Assembly: GCA_035541475.1 (NCBI GenBank)
Contig: DATKND010000047.1
Span: 1-64,000, forward strand
DNA: 64,000 nucleotides
Direction: 5' to 3'
From: DASUFZ01 sp035541475
GTDB lineage: Bacteria; Myxococcota_A; UBA9160; SMWR01
Shown here: positions 49,730 through 60,437 of the stretch, in pieces
Position numbering within the stretch: position 1 is the first letter of the stretch
How the letters are laid out: every line of letters begins with the position of its first letter
Notes under the pieces: model-generated
Seen by the model: the letters and a program-made list of their open reading frames with translations, nothing else
Told to the model about the DNA's origin: nothing
Databases searched by the model: none
Translations under genes and position numbers: made by a program

Positions 49730-50659
49730 GGTCGGCGACGCGGTCCGGGTGGAGGCGCTCACCAAGCGATTTGCCGGGGTCACCGCGGTCGATGGCCTCC
49801 GCTTCCGCGTCGGGCCAGCCGAGATCTTCGGGCTGGTGGGCCCCGACGGCGCGGGCAAGTCCACCACGCTCCGCATGCTGGCCGGGGTGCTGCCGCCCGA
49901 TGCCGGATCGGCGTCGGTGGCCGGCTGCGACGTCGTGCGCGAGGCCGAGCGGCTGAAGACGCGCATCAGCTACATGCCGCAGCACTTCGGCCTGTACGAG
50001 GACCTCACCGTCGAGGAGAACATCCGCTTCTACGCGGACCTGTTCGAGACGGAGCGCAACGCGCGCGAAGAGCGCGCGGGCCGCCTGCTGGCGGCGTCCG
50101 GGATGAGCGAGTTCCGGCGGCGTCTCGCGGGACAACTCTCGGGGGGTATGAAGCAGAAGCTCGGCCTCACCTGCGCCCTGATCCACACCCCGCGCGTGCT
50201 GCTGCTCGACGAGCCCACCACCGGCGTCGACCCGGTCTCGAGGCGCGACTTCTGGCGCATCCTCTACTCGCTCGTCGACGAAGGCGTGACCGTGGTGATC
50301 TCGACGTCCTATCTCGACGAGGCCGAGCGCTGCCATCGGCTGGCGCTCCTGCGGAGCGGGCGTCTCCTGCTCTGCGACACGCCCGCGAATCTCAAGCGTC
50401 GCATGCGCGGCGAGGTGGTGGTGGCGATTTCGCCGCGGCCGCGGGCGGTGCGGGACGCCCTGGCGGGTGCGCCCGGCGTACTCGGCTCGCTGCTCGTCGG
50501 TGTCGCCGTCCACGTCAACGTCGACGATGCCGCCCGCATCCCGGAGCTCCTGCGCGCGCTCGTGGCGGCCGGCGTGCCCTGCGAGTCCCTGCAGCGAGTC
50601 GACCCCACGATGGAGGACCTCTTCGTGTCGGCGGTCCGCGAAGCGGAGAGGACCGACGC

Positions 50660-50663
<4 letters not shown>
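49716..50663 (+). CDS. ABC transporter ATPase (first YbhF-like domain)
   Basis: 315 aa from ATG 49716; ATG 49689 is possible but would overlap the HlyD gene by 41 bp. Walker A GPDGAGKSTTLRML, Q-loop YMPQHFGLYEDLTV, signature LSGGMKQKLGL, Walker B VLLLDEPTTGVDP, then a C-terminal extension. It powers the Ybh-type exporter together with the next ATPase. In E. coli YbhF the two ATPase domains are fused in one chain; here they are separate genes with a 4-bp GTGA overlap. Confidence 0.93.
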
Positions 50664-51621
<958 letters not shown>

Positions 51622-51625
<4 letters not shown>

Positions 51626-52758
51626 GCATCCAGAGGCTCACCGCCATCGCTCGCAAGGAGCTGATCCAGATCTGGCGCGACCGCCGCAGCCTGTGGATCG
51701 CGCTCTTCATGCCGATCATGCAGATGGGCCTGATCGGATACGGCGCGAGCCTCGACATCAAGCACGTGCCCGTCTGCGTCTCCGACCGCGAAGGCAGTCA
51801 GGAAAGTCAGGACCTGCTCAAGCGCTTCCAGGCGTCCGTGTACTTCGACCTGGTCGGCAGCGTGGCCGACGACCGAGCGCTCACGGCCGCCATCGACTCC
51901 GGCCGCTGCCGGATCGCGCTCGTCGTGCCGCCGGACTTCTCGCGGACGCTCCGCGACGCCGGAGGCAGCTCGGTCCAGGCGGTGGTGGACGGAACCGACG
52001 ACAACAGCGCGAACGTGGCGATCGCCTACGCCCAGGCGGTGATCTCCGGATACTCGGCCGATCTGCGCCTCGACTTCATGCGCCAGCGCGGCCTCGGCGC
52101 GCAGGCCGCCGCGCCGCTCGCCGTCGAGCCGCGAGTCTGGTTCAACGAGGACCTGCAGAGCCGGGCGTTCATCATTCCCGGCGTGGTGGCGATGGTGATG
52201 GCGCTGATCGGCGCGCTGCTCTCCTCGCTCACGATCGCGCGGGAGTGGGAACGCGGCACGATGGAGCTGCTCATCTCCACGCCCGTGCGCCCCATGGAGA
52301 TCATGCTCGGGAAGCTCGTCCCCTACTTCGGAATCGGGCTCCTCGACGCCGCGCTGTGCGCGACGATCGCCGTCGGATGGTTCCAGGTGCCCTTCCGGGG
52401 CAGCCTCGTGATGCTGCTCGGGACCGCGGCGCTGTTCCTGATCGTCGTGCTCGGCGTCGGCTACATCATCTCCGTCCTGACGCGCAACCAGCTCGGGGCG
52501 AGCCAGATCGCGCTCCTGGTGACGCTACTGCCCACGACGCTGCTGAGCGGCTTCGCGTTTCCGATCGACCAGATGCCCGCGCCGATCCGCGTCCTCACCT
52601 ATCTCGTCTACGGTCGCTACTACGTCACCATCCTGAAGGCGATCTTTCTCAAGGGGGCGGGCCCGCAGGACCTGCTCGCGCCGATCCTCGCGCTCGTCGT
52701 ATACGCCGTCGCGATCGGTGCGCTCGCCGCGCGCGCCTTCCGCAAGCGGCTGGTGTAG
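51622..52758 (+). CDS. ABC-2 type permease (YbhS-like)
   Basis: 378 aa from GTG 51622 (GTGA overlap). N-terminal amphipathic start (RLTAIARKELIQIWRDRRSL), first helix (ALFMPIMQMGLIGYGASL), a large periplasmic loop with VVDGTDDNSANVAIAYAQAV, then five helices in the C-terminal half (FIIPGVVAMVMALIGALLSS, REWERGTMELLISTPVRPME, LSGFAFPIDQMPAPIRVLTY). This is the ABC-2 export permease fold. It forms the pump with the next gene. Confidence 0.92.
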
Positions 52759-52762
52759 CGCG

Positions 52763-53896
52763 GTGTTCGCCCGCATCTACCGCCTGATCGTGAAGGAATT
52801 CCTCCAGCTCCGGCGCGACAGGGCGGCGCGCTTCCGCCTGCTGGTTCCTCCGATCGTGCAGATGCTCGTCTATGGCTACGCCGCGACCTTCGAGGTCCAC
52901 CGCGTGCCGACGGCGGTGCTCGATCTCGACCACAGCCAGGAGAGTCGCGAGCTGCTGGCGCGCTTCACGTCGAGCGGCCGATTCGAGGTGCGTGCGGTGC
53001 TGGAAGACCGCGACGAGATCGCCCGCGTGATCGATCGCGAGCAGGCGACGCTGGTGCTGCAGATCCTTCCCGGCTTCGCGGAGCTGCTGCGAAAGGGCGA
53101 GACGGCGTCGCTCCAGGTGATCCTGGACGGCACGAACTCCAACACCGCGCTGATCGCCCTCGGCTACGTCAACCAGATCGTGTCCCGATTCGCCGACGAC
53201 TATGTGATCGATCGCCTGCGTCGCCTGCGACCCGACCTGATCCAGGTCCTGCCGGAGGTGCGCATGGAACAACGCCCCTGGTACAACCCCGACTTCAACA
53301 GCCGCTGGTTCTTCGTACCCGGGGTGGTCGGGAGCCTCGCGCTCGTGATCATCGCCAACCTGACGGCCTTCGCCGTGGTGCGAGAGCGCGAGATGGGCAC
53401 GCTCGAGCAGGTGATCGTCACGCCGATCCACCGCGCCGAGTTCATCCTCGGCAAGACCATTCCCTTCTTCCTCGTCGGCCTCGCCGAGGTGCTGGTGATC
53501 TCGCTGGTCGGAACGCTCTGGTTCCAGGTGCCGTTCCGCGGCGATCCGTTGGTGCTGCTGGCGGGCGCATCGCTCTTCCTGCTGAGCATGCTCGGCGTCG
53601 GCCTGCTGATCTCCACGCTCTGTACCACGCAGCAGCAGGCATTCGCCTCGAACTTCTTCTTCCTGAGCCCGGCGCTCCTGCTCTCGGGCTTCAGCTTCCC
53701 CATCTCGAGCATGCCGACGGCGTTGCAGTGGCTGACCTACGTGAATCCCCTTCGCTACTTCCTCGTCGTGCTGCGCGGCACGTTCCTGAAGGGCGTGGGC
53801 TTCGCCGTGCTCTGGCCCCAGATGGCAGGCATGGCGGCGATCGCGCTCCTGCTGCTCGTCGTGAGCGCTCTGCGCTTCCGGAAATCGCTCGAGTGA
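52763..53896 (+). CDS. ABC-2 type permease (YbhR-like)
   Basis: 377 aa from GTG 52763, 4 bp after the previous stop. Same layout as its neighbour: RIYRLIVKEFLQLRRDRAAR, LVPPIVQMLVYGYAATFEVH, VILDGTNSNTALIALGYVNQ, FFVPGVVGSLALVIIANLTA, REREMGTLEQVIVTPIHRAE, LLSGFSFPISSMPTALQWLT. The HlyD, ATPase, ATPase, permease, permease order resembles YbhG-F-S-R exporters that move cationic drugs or lipids; the substrate here is unknown. 234 bp follow without a supported gene before the Mla operon. Confidence 0.92.
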   Translation: MFARIYRLIVKEFLQLRRDRAARFRLLVPPIVQMLVYGYAATFEVHRVPTAVLDLDHSQESRELLARFTSSGRFEVRAVLEDRDEIARVIDREQATLVLQILPGFAELLRKGETASLQVILDGTNSNTALIALGYVNQIVSRFADDYVIDRLRRLRPDLIQVLPEVRMEQRPWYNPDFNSRWFFVPGVVGSLALVIIANLTAFAVVREREMGTLEQVIVTPIHRAEFILGKTIPFFLVGLAEVLVISLVGTLWFQVPFRGDPLVLLAGASLFLLSMLGVGLLISTLCTTQQQAFASNFFFLSPALLLSGFSFPISSMPTALQWLTYVNPLRYFLVVLRGTFLKGVGFAVLWPQMAGMAAIALLLLVVSALRFRKSLE

Positions 53897-54130
53897 GCAG
53901 CTACGAGCGGATGCTCGCCCGGCACCCCGATTCTGGTCTACCACCGAGCGGGATCGAGCAGGCCGGCCGGGATTCCGGTCCTGTTCGCGCGCCGATCTTC
54001 GCTGCCCGACGCCGGTCGGTGGCAAGAGCGAGTCCAGGCCGTCCCTTCCATCCGATGCGCCGCGCGCTGCGCGTCCTTCGCACGGAGCCGTGTCCGCGGA
54101 CTGATGCCGTGACATTGCTAGGCTGCCGCC

Positions 54131-55321
54131 GTGGACGCTGATCGTCGCGTTTCGCAGCTCGCCGCGCCGGAGGCGACGCTCGAGATCGAGGGCGACGCGA
54201 TGCGCTGCGTCGGCGCCTGGACCGTCGACGCCGCGGCCGGGTTGGAGCACTGGCTCGCGGGCCGGCCTCGCACGCGCCTGGAACGCGCGATCGGCGAGCC
54301 GGATGGGAAGGAGCGCACGGCGGGCCGTGCCGGGATCTCGATCGACGGCTCGGAGCTGGTTGCTCTCGACACGGCCGGCGCGTGGCTGCTACAGCGGATG
54401 GTCGGGACGCTCGCGAATGCGGGTCGAAGGCCCGTGCTCACGGGATTCCGCCCGGAGCACACGGCGTTGCTGCAGATGGTCGGCGAGCCCGCCATGCGGG
54501 CGGCGTTTCCCGCGCCCGCGTCGGCGCCTGGACTGCTGGCGCGTGTCGGCCGTCTCGCATGGACCCGCATCGGTCGAGGTTCCGAGCTCCTGGAGTTCAT
54601 CGGCGAGGTCGGGATCGCGGCCGCCCGCTCCGCCGTGCGGCCGGCGCGCATCCGCTGGCGCCCGATCCTCTACAACATCCGCACCGCCGGGTTCGACGCG
54701 CTACCGATCGCGGGCCTGCTCGTCTTCCTCATGGGCATCGTGATCGCCTATCAGGGCGCCACGCAGCTGAAGCGTTACGGAGCGAACATCTTTGTCGCCG
54801 ACCTCGTCGGGCTCTCGATGCTGCGCGAGCTCTCTCCGCTCCTCACGGCGATCATCGTTGCCGGACGCTCGGGCTCCGCCTACGCCGCGCAGATCGGCAC
54901 GATGAAGGTCACGGAGGAGATCGACGCGCTGCGCACGGTCGGCATCCCGCCGCTCGATCAGCTCGTACTGCCGAAGCTCGCAGCGCTCGCGATTGCGCTC
55001 CCCCTCCTGACGGTCTATGCGGATGCCCTCGGTGTCGCAGGCGGCATGGTGATGGCGCGCACCGAGCTCGGCGTCGGATTCCCGGAGTTCGCGGACCGTC
55101 TCCAGCATGCTCTCTACCTCTCGGACTTCCTGGTCGGTATCGGCAAGGCGCCAGTCTTTGCTGCGATCATCTCGGTGATCGGCTGCTTCCAGGGCTTCCA
55201 GGTCGCGGGCGACGCAGAGAGCGTGGGGCACCGGACGACGGTGAGCGTGGTGCAGTCGATCTTCCTCGTCATCGTCGCCGACGCTCTCTTCTCCGTCGTC
55301 TTCGCGCGGCTCGGGATCTGA
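54131..55321 (+). CDS. mlaE: MlaE-family permease with N-terminal STAS domain
   Basis: 396 aa from GTG 54131. Residues 1 to about 130 resemble a STAS domain (IDGSELVALDTAGAWLLQRMV), normally the separate MlaB protein. From about 165 comes the MlaE permease: IRTAGFDALPIAGLLVFLMG, IVIAYQGATQLKRYGANIFV, LSMLRELSPLLTAIIVAGRS, GSAYAAQIGTMKVTEEIDAL and the last helices. It is the inner-membrane subunit of the phospholipid transporter that keeps outer-membrane lipid asymmetry. The STAS fusion explains the lack of a separate mlaB. It overlaps nothing; mlaF starts 1 bp later. Confidence 0.93.
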   Translation: MDADRRVSQLAAPEATLEIEGDAMRCVGAWTVDAAAGLEHWLAGRPRTRLERAIGEPDGKERTAGRAGISIDGSELVALDTAGAWLLQRMVGTLANAGRRPVLTGFRPEHTALLQMVGEPAMRAAFPAPASAPGLLARVGRLAWTRIGRGSELLEFIGEVGIAAARSAVRPARIRWRPILYNIRTAGFDALPIAGLLVFLMGIVIAYQGATQLKRYGANIFVADLVGLSMLRELSPLLTAIIVAGRSGSAYAAQIGTMKVTEEIDALRTVGIPPLDQLVLPKLAALAIALPLLTVYADALGVAGGMVMARTELGVGFPEFADRLQHALYLSDFLVGIGKAPVFAAIISVIGCFQGFQVAGDAESVGHRTTVSVVQSIFLVIVADALFSVVFARLGI

Positions 55322-55322
55322 G

Positions 55323-56117
55323 ATGGGCGAGCCGGGTCGCGCGCGCGAGCCGATCATCACGGTGCGCGCACTGTGCACTCGCTTCGGGGAAGCCGTGGTG
55401 CACGACGGTGTCAGCCTCGACGTGTGCGAGGGTGAGATCTTCGCCCTCGCGGGCGCGAGCGGCTGCGGCAAGTCCACCTTGCTGCGCGAGCTGATCCTGC
55501 TGCACCGGCCCGACTCGGGCTCGATCCGCGTGTTCGGGCGCGACATCTCGGGCCTCGGCGACGAGGAGGCGCTGGCGCTGCGCCGCAACTGGGGCGTCCT
55601 GTTCGAGCGCGGAGCGCTGTTCGGGTCGCTCACGGTGAGCGAGAACGTCGGTCTTCCGCTCCGCGAGCACACGCGCCTCAGCGACCGCCTGATCGACGAG
55701 ATCGCCGCGGTGAAGATCGCGCTCACAGGCCTTCCGCCGAGCGCCGGTCTCAAGTACCCGTCCGAGCTCTCCGGCGGCATGCGCAAGCGAGCGGCTCTCG
55801 CGCGGGCCATCGCCCTCGACCCGAAGCTGCTCTTCCTCGACGAACCCACGGCCGGGCTCGATCCGCTGAGCGCCGCCGGATTCGACGAGCTCGTGCGCCA
55901 GCTGAAGGAGCTCCTCGGGCTCACGATCTTCATGGTCACGCACGACCTCGATCTGCTCTGGCGCGTGGCGGACCGCGTGGCGTTCATGGTCGGGGGGAGG
56001 ATCGTGGGCGTCGGCACCATGCAGGAGCTCTCGAAGTCACAAGAGCCCCTGGTGCGAGAGTATTTCTATGGGCCCCGCGGCAGGGGCGCCCGGGAGCAGG
56101 CATGGAAACGAAAGTGA
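55323..56117 (+). CDS. mlaF: MlaF-family ABC ATPase
   Basis: 264 aa. Walker A GASGCGKSTLLREL, signature LSGGMRKRAALARAIALDPK, Walker B LLFLDEPTAGLDP, H-loop MVTHDLDLLW. Phospholipid-transporter ATPases share the GVLFERGALFGSLTVSENV segment seen here. It hydrolyses ATP in the cytoplasm to drive lipid movement through MlaE. The gene overlaps mlaD by 16 bp. Confidence 0.95.
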   Translation: MGEPGRAREPIITVRALCTRFGEAVVHDGVSLDVCEGEIFALAGASGCGKSTLLRELILLHRPDSGSIRVFGRDISGLGDEEALALRRNWGVLFERGALFGSLTVSENVGLPLREHTRLSDRLIDEIAAVKIALTGLPPSAGLKYPSELSGGMRKRAALARAIALDPKLLFLDEPTAGLDPLSAAGFDELVRQLKELLGLTIFMVTHDLDLLWRVADRVAFMVGGRIVGVGTMQELSKSQEPLVREYFYGPRGRGAREQAWKRK

Positions 56118-56995
56118 ACTACACGCTCGTCGGCGCGTTCGTGGTCATCCTCTTCGTCGCCATCATCGCCGCGGTGCTGTGGATCGCCTCGGGCAGGACC
56201 GCCGGTAAGGAGTACGACGGCTACCTCGCGTACTTCACCGAGTCGGTGTCGGGGCTGAACCGCCAGGCGCCCGTCAAGTATCGTGGCGTCGAGGTCGGCT
56301 TCGTGCGCGAGATCGCCATCGACACCGAGGATCCGCAGCGCGTGCGCGTCGTACTCTCGATCGAGCGCGGCACTCCGATCAAGCAGGACACCGTGGCGAC
56401 CCTCAGCACGCAGGGCCTGACGGGCATCGCCTTCCTCGACCTCGAGGGCGGGTCGCGCGACTCGCCGCTGCTCGCGCCCGGCCCGGAGGGCAACCCGGTG
56501 ATCGCGACGCGCCCCTCCCTCTTCCGGCGTCTCGACACTCAGGCGACCGCGCTCGTCACGAACCTCTCGGAGACCGCGCGCAACATCAACGCGCTGATCG
56601 ACGAGCCGACGCGCGCGAAGCTCCAGCGCACGATCCTCGACCTCGACACCGTGGTGCACGCGCTCGCCGTGGAGGGGAGCCGGACCCTCGAGAACAGCGC
56701 GAGGGCGAGCGACGACCTGCCGGCGCTCGTCCGCGAGATCGCGCGCAGTGCCGCGGCGGTCGAGCGTGCGGCGGACCAGACGAATCGGGCGAGCGAAGCG
56801 CTGTACGCGGCGGCGGCGGGCGCCACGAGCGGAGTGCAGCAGCTCCGCGCCGACACGCTCCCCGAACTCCAGCGCCTCGTCACCGACGCGCGCGGCGCCG
56901 CGGCCTCGATCGTTCGTCTTGCGCAGGAGCTCCAGCGGAGCCCGAACGCGCTCGTCGTGGGGCGCGAGCCCACCCCGCCCGGCCCCGGAGAATGA
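56102..56995 (+). CDS. mlaD: MlaD-family MCE substrate-binding protein
   Basis: 297 aa from ATG 56102. One N-terminal helix (YTLVGAFVVILFVAIIAAVL), then the MCE domain (VSGLNRQAPVKYRGVEVGFV, IKQDTVATLSTQGLTGIAFL). A long helical tail (about residues 150-270) is rich in Ala, Arg and Leu. The hexameric MCE ring carries lipids across the periplasm to or from the MlaE-MlaF pump. The tail is longer than in short E. coli MlaD and may form a periplasmic needle. Confidence 0.93.
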   Translation: METKVNYTLVGAFVVILFVAIIAAVLWIASGRTAGKEYDGYLAYFTESVSGLNRQAPVKYRGVEVGFVREIAIDTEDPQRVRVVLSIERGTPIKQDTVATLSTQGLTGIAFLDLEGGSRDSPLLAPGPEGNPVIATRPSLFRRLDTQATALVTNLSETARNINALIDEPTRAKLQRTILDLDTVVHALAVEGSRTLENSARASDDLPALVREIARSAAAVERAADQTNRASEALYAAAAGATSGVQQLRADTLPELQRLVTDARGAAASIVRLAQELQRSPNALVVGREPTPPGPGE

Positions 56996-56996
56996 G

Positions 56997-57614
56997 ATGA
57001 TCGCCGCACCACACCCGCTGGCGAAGCGCGCTCTCGTCGGGATCCTTGCCGGGGCGCTCGCGGGCTGCAGCCTGCTCCTTCCGACGCGAGCGCCGGCACC
57101 CCGACTCTTCACCTTGCAGCCGAGCTTCACGACCGTGGACGGCGCGGCAGATCCTGCTTCTCGGCGCACGATCGCGATCTCGCCGCCCTCCGCAGGTCCG
57201 GGCTTCGAGGGCCCGCGCATGGCCTACGTGACGCGCCCCTACGAGATCCAGTACTTCGCGACGCACGAGTGGGTCGAGCCGCCCGCACGCCTCCTCGCGC
57301 CGCTCCTCCGCGTCGCCCTGGCGCGGCGCGGCCGACTCCGCGTGGTGGAGGCGAACGAAGCGGAGCCGCCGGCCCTGCGTCTCGAGACCGAGATCGTTGC
57401 GCTCCAGCACGAGTTCACCGTGCGCCCGAGCCAGGTCCGGTTCGCACTCCGCGCGCGGCTCGACGACGCGAGCGGGCGCTTCGTCGCGGAGACCGAGATC
57501 GAGGCCACGGAACAGGCGGACTCGGAGGATCCCTACGGCGGCGTCGTGGCGGCGAACCGCGCCGTCGGGCGGGTGCTCGAAGAACTCGCCGCGTGGTGCG
57601 CGGCCGCCCCCTGA
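56997..57614 (+). CDS. ABC-type transport auxiliary lipoprotein (PqiC/LptE-like)
   Basis: 205 aa, ATG 56997, one base after the mlaD stop. Lipobox LAGC after a hydrophobic signal (ALVGILAGALAGCS). The mature part has RLFTLQPSF, RTIAISPPSAGPGFEGPRMA, YVTRPYEIQYFATHEWVEPP and a C-terminal helix (AANRAVGRVLEELAAW), the pattern of auxiliary lipoproteins that accompany MCE transporters. It likely anchors in the outer membrane and helps complete the lipid path. Convergent with the PEP-CTERM gene, 12 bp apart. Confidence 0.85.
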   Translation: MIAAPHPLAKRALVGILAGALAGCSLLLPTRAPAPRLFTLQPSFTTVDGAADPASRRTIAISPPSAGPGFEGPRMAYVTRPYEIQYFATHEWVEPPARLLAPLLRVALARRGRLRVVEANEAEPPALRLETEIVALQHEFTVRPSQVRFALRARLDDASGRFVAETEIEATEQADSEDPYGGVVAANRAVGRVLEELAAWCAAAP

Positions 57615-57626
57615 CGCCGCTAGAGC

Positions 57627-59009
57627 TCACGAGCTTCGTCGAGCGGACCCAAACAGGAAAGCGTCACACGCGATCACGGGCCCGCGTCGCCGCGCGCACG
57701 CCCACAGCATCGCGAGCATCGCACCGAGACTCGCCACGGACGAAGGCTCGGGCAGATAACGCTGACCCTGGATGTCGTCGGTGTTCCAGACCACGACGAA
57801 GTCCCCGTTGCTGGCGACCGCCACGCTTGGAGCAAACGGGTAGCCTGACGTGTAGCTGTTGATCTGGAACTGCTCGCTCTGAGCAGAGCCGTTCGAGGCG
57901 TAGCGCCGGCCCTGGACACTGGTCGTGAGCTTCCCGAGCGGGGCGCTGTCCCATACCACGACGAAGTCCCCGTTGGCATCCGCCGCCACGGAGGGCCGCT
58001 CCTGTGTGTTCGTCGTGTCGGTGTTGACCTGGAACTGCGCGCCCTGGGCGGAGCCGTCCGAGGTGTAGCGCTGGCCCAGGATGCTGAAGGGGCCAGTGTC
58101 CGGCCCGAACGCGACGTCGCCCGTCCACACCACGACGAAGTCCCCATTGGGAGCGACCGCCACGCTCGGAGCGATCTGGTAGCCCGGCGTGTAGCTGTTG
58201 ATCTGGAACTGCGTGCCCTGAGCAGAGCCGCTCGAGGCGTAGCGCTGACCCTGGACGCTGTAGTAGCTCGTGTCCGTCCCGGACGAGCCGCGGCTCTGCC
58301 ACACCACGACGAAGTCCCCGTTGGGAGCGACCGCCGCGCTCGGAACAGACTGGTAGCCCGACGTGTAGCTGTTGATCTGGAACTGCGCGCCTTGAGCAGA
58401 GCCGTTCGAGGCGTAGCGCTGACCCTGGATGCTGGCGCCACTCGTGTCCGTCCCGGACGAGCCGAGGCTGGCCCACACCACCACGAAGTCTCCGTTCGAA
58501 GCGACCGCCGCGACGGGCTGAGCCTGAGCACCCGTCGTGTAGGTGTTGACCTGGAACTGCACCCCCTGAGCAGAGCCGTTCGAGGCGTAACGCCGGCCCT
58601 GGATGCTCCAAACGCTCGTGTCCGTCCCGGCCGAGCCGTCGCTCTCCCACACCACGACGAAGTCCCCATTGGGAGCGACCGCCACGCTCGAATTAGCCTG
58701 ATGGCTCGACGTGCCGCTGTTGATCTGGAACTGCGCGCCCTGAGCAGAGCCGTTCGAGGCGTAGCGCTGACCCTGGATGCTGGACCCGGAGTACAGGTCG
58801 CTGTTCCACACCACCACGAAGTCTCCGTTCGAAGCCGCCGCCACGCTGGCGCGGTATTGATACCCCGTCGTGTAGGTGTTGATCTGGAACTGCGTGCCCT
58901 GGGGCACGGGAGGAGCCTGCGCAGCGGCCTCGAGCGCGGCGAAGCTCGCGCCCGAGGCCACCGTCCAGAGGCCGAACCACTTCAGCCAGGGATTCCCGCC
59001 TCGCGCCAT
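57627..59009 (-). CDS. Seven-repeat surface protein with PEP-CTERM-like end
   Basis: 460 aa, ATG 59009. A signal-like start (KWFGLWTVASGASFAALEAAAQA) is followed by seven copies of a 54-58-residue repeat built on QFQIN-x-YT-x-G-x-Q, SVAVAxNGDFVVVW, GSSGTDTS and IQGQRYASNGSAQ. The end has the PEP-CTERM signal: LPEPSSVASLGAMLAMLWACARRRG. PEP-CTERM proteins are processed by exosortase and attached or secreted. Here about 18 extra residues (PVIACDAFLFGSARRSS) follow the Arg cluster, which is unusual. No exosortase is visible in this window. Confidence 0.85.
   Translation of the reverse strand: MARGGNPWLKWFGLWTVASGASFAALEAAAQAPPVPQGTQFQINTYTTGYQYRASVAAASNGDFVVVWNSDLYSGSSIQGQRYASNGSAQGAQFQINSGTSSHQANSSVAVAPNGDFVVVWESDGSAGTDTSVWSIQGRRYASNGSAQGVQFQVNTYTTGAQAQPVAAVASNGDFVVVWASLGSSGTDTSGASIQGQRYASNGSAQGAQFQINSYTSGYQSVPSAAVAPNGDFVVVWQSRGSSGTDTSYYSVQGQRYASSGSAQGTQFQINSYTPGYQIAPSVAVAPNGDFVVVWTGDVAFGPDTGPFSILGQRYTSDGSAQGAQFQVNTDTTNTQERPSVAADANGDFVVVWDSAPLGKLTTSVQGRRYASNGSAQSEQFQINSYTSGYPFAPSVAVASNGDFVVVWNTDDIQGQRYLPEPSSVASLGAMLAMLWACARRRGPVIACDAFLFGSARRSS
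57775..58910 (-). repeat. Tandem coding repeats of about 162-174 bp
   Basis: Seven in-frame units inside the PEP-CTERM-like gene, each encoding one QFQIN...NGDFVVVW...QGQRYASNGSAQ module. Copies 3 to 5 are the most alike. DNA-level similarity across copies (GACGAAGTCCCCGTTG recurs) suggests recent duplication or gene conversion. Confidence 0.8.
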
Positions 59010-59317
59010 CAGAGGCCTCCTCGCGAACGCTACGGCTTCGACTAACTACACCGCCGGAGAGCTCGGCCCCGGTGCAGGGTCGGATTGTCGATTCAACTTG
59101 CCCGGCGAGTCAAGCACGCTCGGTGTCTCCGGTTCCGGATCGCGGCTGCGCTCGGACCAACCCGCGCAACCCGCAGCGCTCGCGCTCACGCCGTGTTGCT
59201 CCGGCGCATAGCGACCAGGGAGACTGCTGCGCGGTAAGGAAGGCATCGCCGGTGCCATTGTGGTCGCTATCCGGGTCCGGTTGCGCGGGCCACGGGTGCG
59301 GGTCGGAAGGCTCCGGT
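59010..59317. other. Intergenic stretch, no gene supported
   Basis: 308 bp between the LLM gene and the PEP-CTERM gene. The minus strand includes a short DPDSDHNGTGDAF reading (around 59255), which resembles a calcium-binding Asp/Asn repeat but has no start or continuation. It may be a relic of a second surface protein gene. No promoter stands out. Confidence 0.4.
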
Positions 59318-60379
59318 TCAGCCCTTCAGCTCGGGCAGCACGCGCGTCGCGAAGAGACGGATGCTCTGCTCCGCGAGCTCGACCGGCATGCCGCCGTAGT
59401 GAGCGATCAGAGCGAGGTCGAAGTCTCCGAGCAGCGCCTTGCGCGCGCGCAGCTTGTCGAGGATCTGCTCGGGCGTCCCCCAGGTCTGGATGCCGCAGTA
59501 GATCTTCGCCGAATTCTCGGCGCCGATCGCGCGCAGCGCCTGCGCGGCGTCGTTGTAGAGCTCGTAGCCCTTCACGCCCTCGAGGTGGTGACCGAGCAGC
59601 TCGTAGTGGTGGATGATCGAGAGGTAGTAGTTGCTCATGTACTCGAGGGCCAGGCGCTCGGCCTCGGCCGCGTTCTCGTGGCAGAACATCAGGTCGCCGG
59701 TCAGCGGGGCCGGCGCCGTGCCCTGCTGGAGCCTCGACCAGTGCGCGCGATACGCCGCCAGCGTGCCCTGTGCGAACATCTCCCACGGCTGCTGCGAGAA
59801 GACCATGAGGCGCGCGCCGAGCCGAGCCACCGCCTCGACCGACTCGGGCGAGATGCCGACCGCGAAGAGGCGATCGCGGAAGCTCCGCAGCGGGCGCGGC
59901 CGCACCTCGGTGCGGACCTGCGGGTAGTACGGGCCCGCGCCCTCGACGAAGCCCTTCTCGAGCCCGTCGACGATCATGCGCGCGGCCTCGTCGAAGCGGT
60001 CGCGCGACGACGCCATCTCGATGCCGAAGTGGTGGTACTCGACGCGCGCGAGACCGCGGCCGAGGCCCAGCACGGCGCGCCCGCCGGAGAGGTGATCGAG
60101 GAAGGCCATCTTCTCGACCACGCGCAGCGGGTCGTTCCACGGCACGATCACGGCGCCCGTCGCGAGCTTGAGGCGCGTCGTCTTGCCGGCCAGCCAGGAG
60201 AGGAACTGCACGTTGTCGGGGCAGGCCGAGTAGTCGGTGAAGTGGTGCTCGGGCGGCCACAGCGCGTCGTAGCCGAGCGGCTCGGCGAGCAGAGCCAGGC
60301 GCATCTGGTCGCGCACCATCTCGGCGTCGCTGCGGCGCCCCTGGTAGTTCTGGAAGATGAGAAGCAGTCCGATATCCAT
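59318..60379 (-). CDS. LLM-class flavin-dependent oxidoreductase
   Basis: 353 aa. Luciferase-like TIM barrel: MDIGLLLIFQNYQG, LAEPLGYDALWPPEHHFTDY, RLKLATGAVIVPWNDPLRVV, EKMAFLDHLSGGRAVLGLGR, LFAVGISPESVEAVARLGAR. It binds FMN (supplied reduced) and adds oxygen to a substrate that cannot be named. The next gene upstream on the same strand is the SDR, 58 bp away, so the two may be co-transcribed. Confidence 0.9.
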   Translation of the reverse strand: MDIGLLLIFQNYQGRRSDAEMVRDQMRLALLAEPLGYDALWPPEHHFTDYSACPDNVQFLSWLAGKTTRLKLATGAVIVPWNDPLRVVEKMAFLDHLSGGRAVLGLGRGLARVEYHHFGIEMASSRDRFDEAARMIVDGLEKGFVEGAGPYYPQVRTEVRPRPLRSFRDRLFAVGISPESVEAVARLGARLMVFSQQPWEMFAQGTLAAYRAHWSRLQQGTAPAPLTGDLMFCHENAAEAERLALEYMSNYYLSIIHHYELLGHHLEGVKGYELYNDAAQALRAIGAENSAKIYCGIQTWGTPEQILDKLRARKALLGDFDLALIAHYGGMPVELAEQSIRLFATRVLPELKG

Positions 60380-60437
60380 CTCGGTCGACTCCGCTCGGCT
60401 TCGCCTCGCTGCGCGCGGAAGCCGCTTGCTGCTTTCC

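Noticed and set aside
53893..54141. 82-codon plus-strand frame after the second ABC-2 permease
   Set aside because: Arg/Pro-rich, no motif, overlaps the MlaE start and has no convincing ribosome-binding site.
59230..59310. DSDHNGTGD-like calcium-binding repeat on the minus strand
   Set aside because: A single copy, with no start, no second repeat and no continuing frame of matching character.
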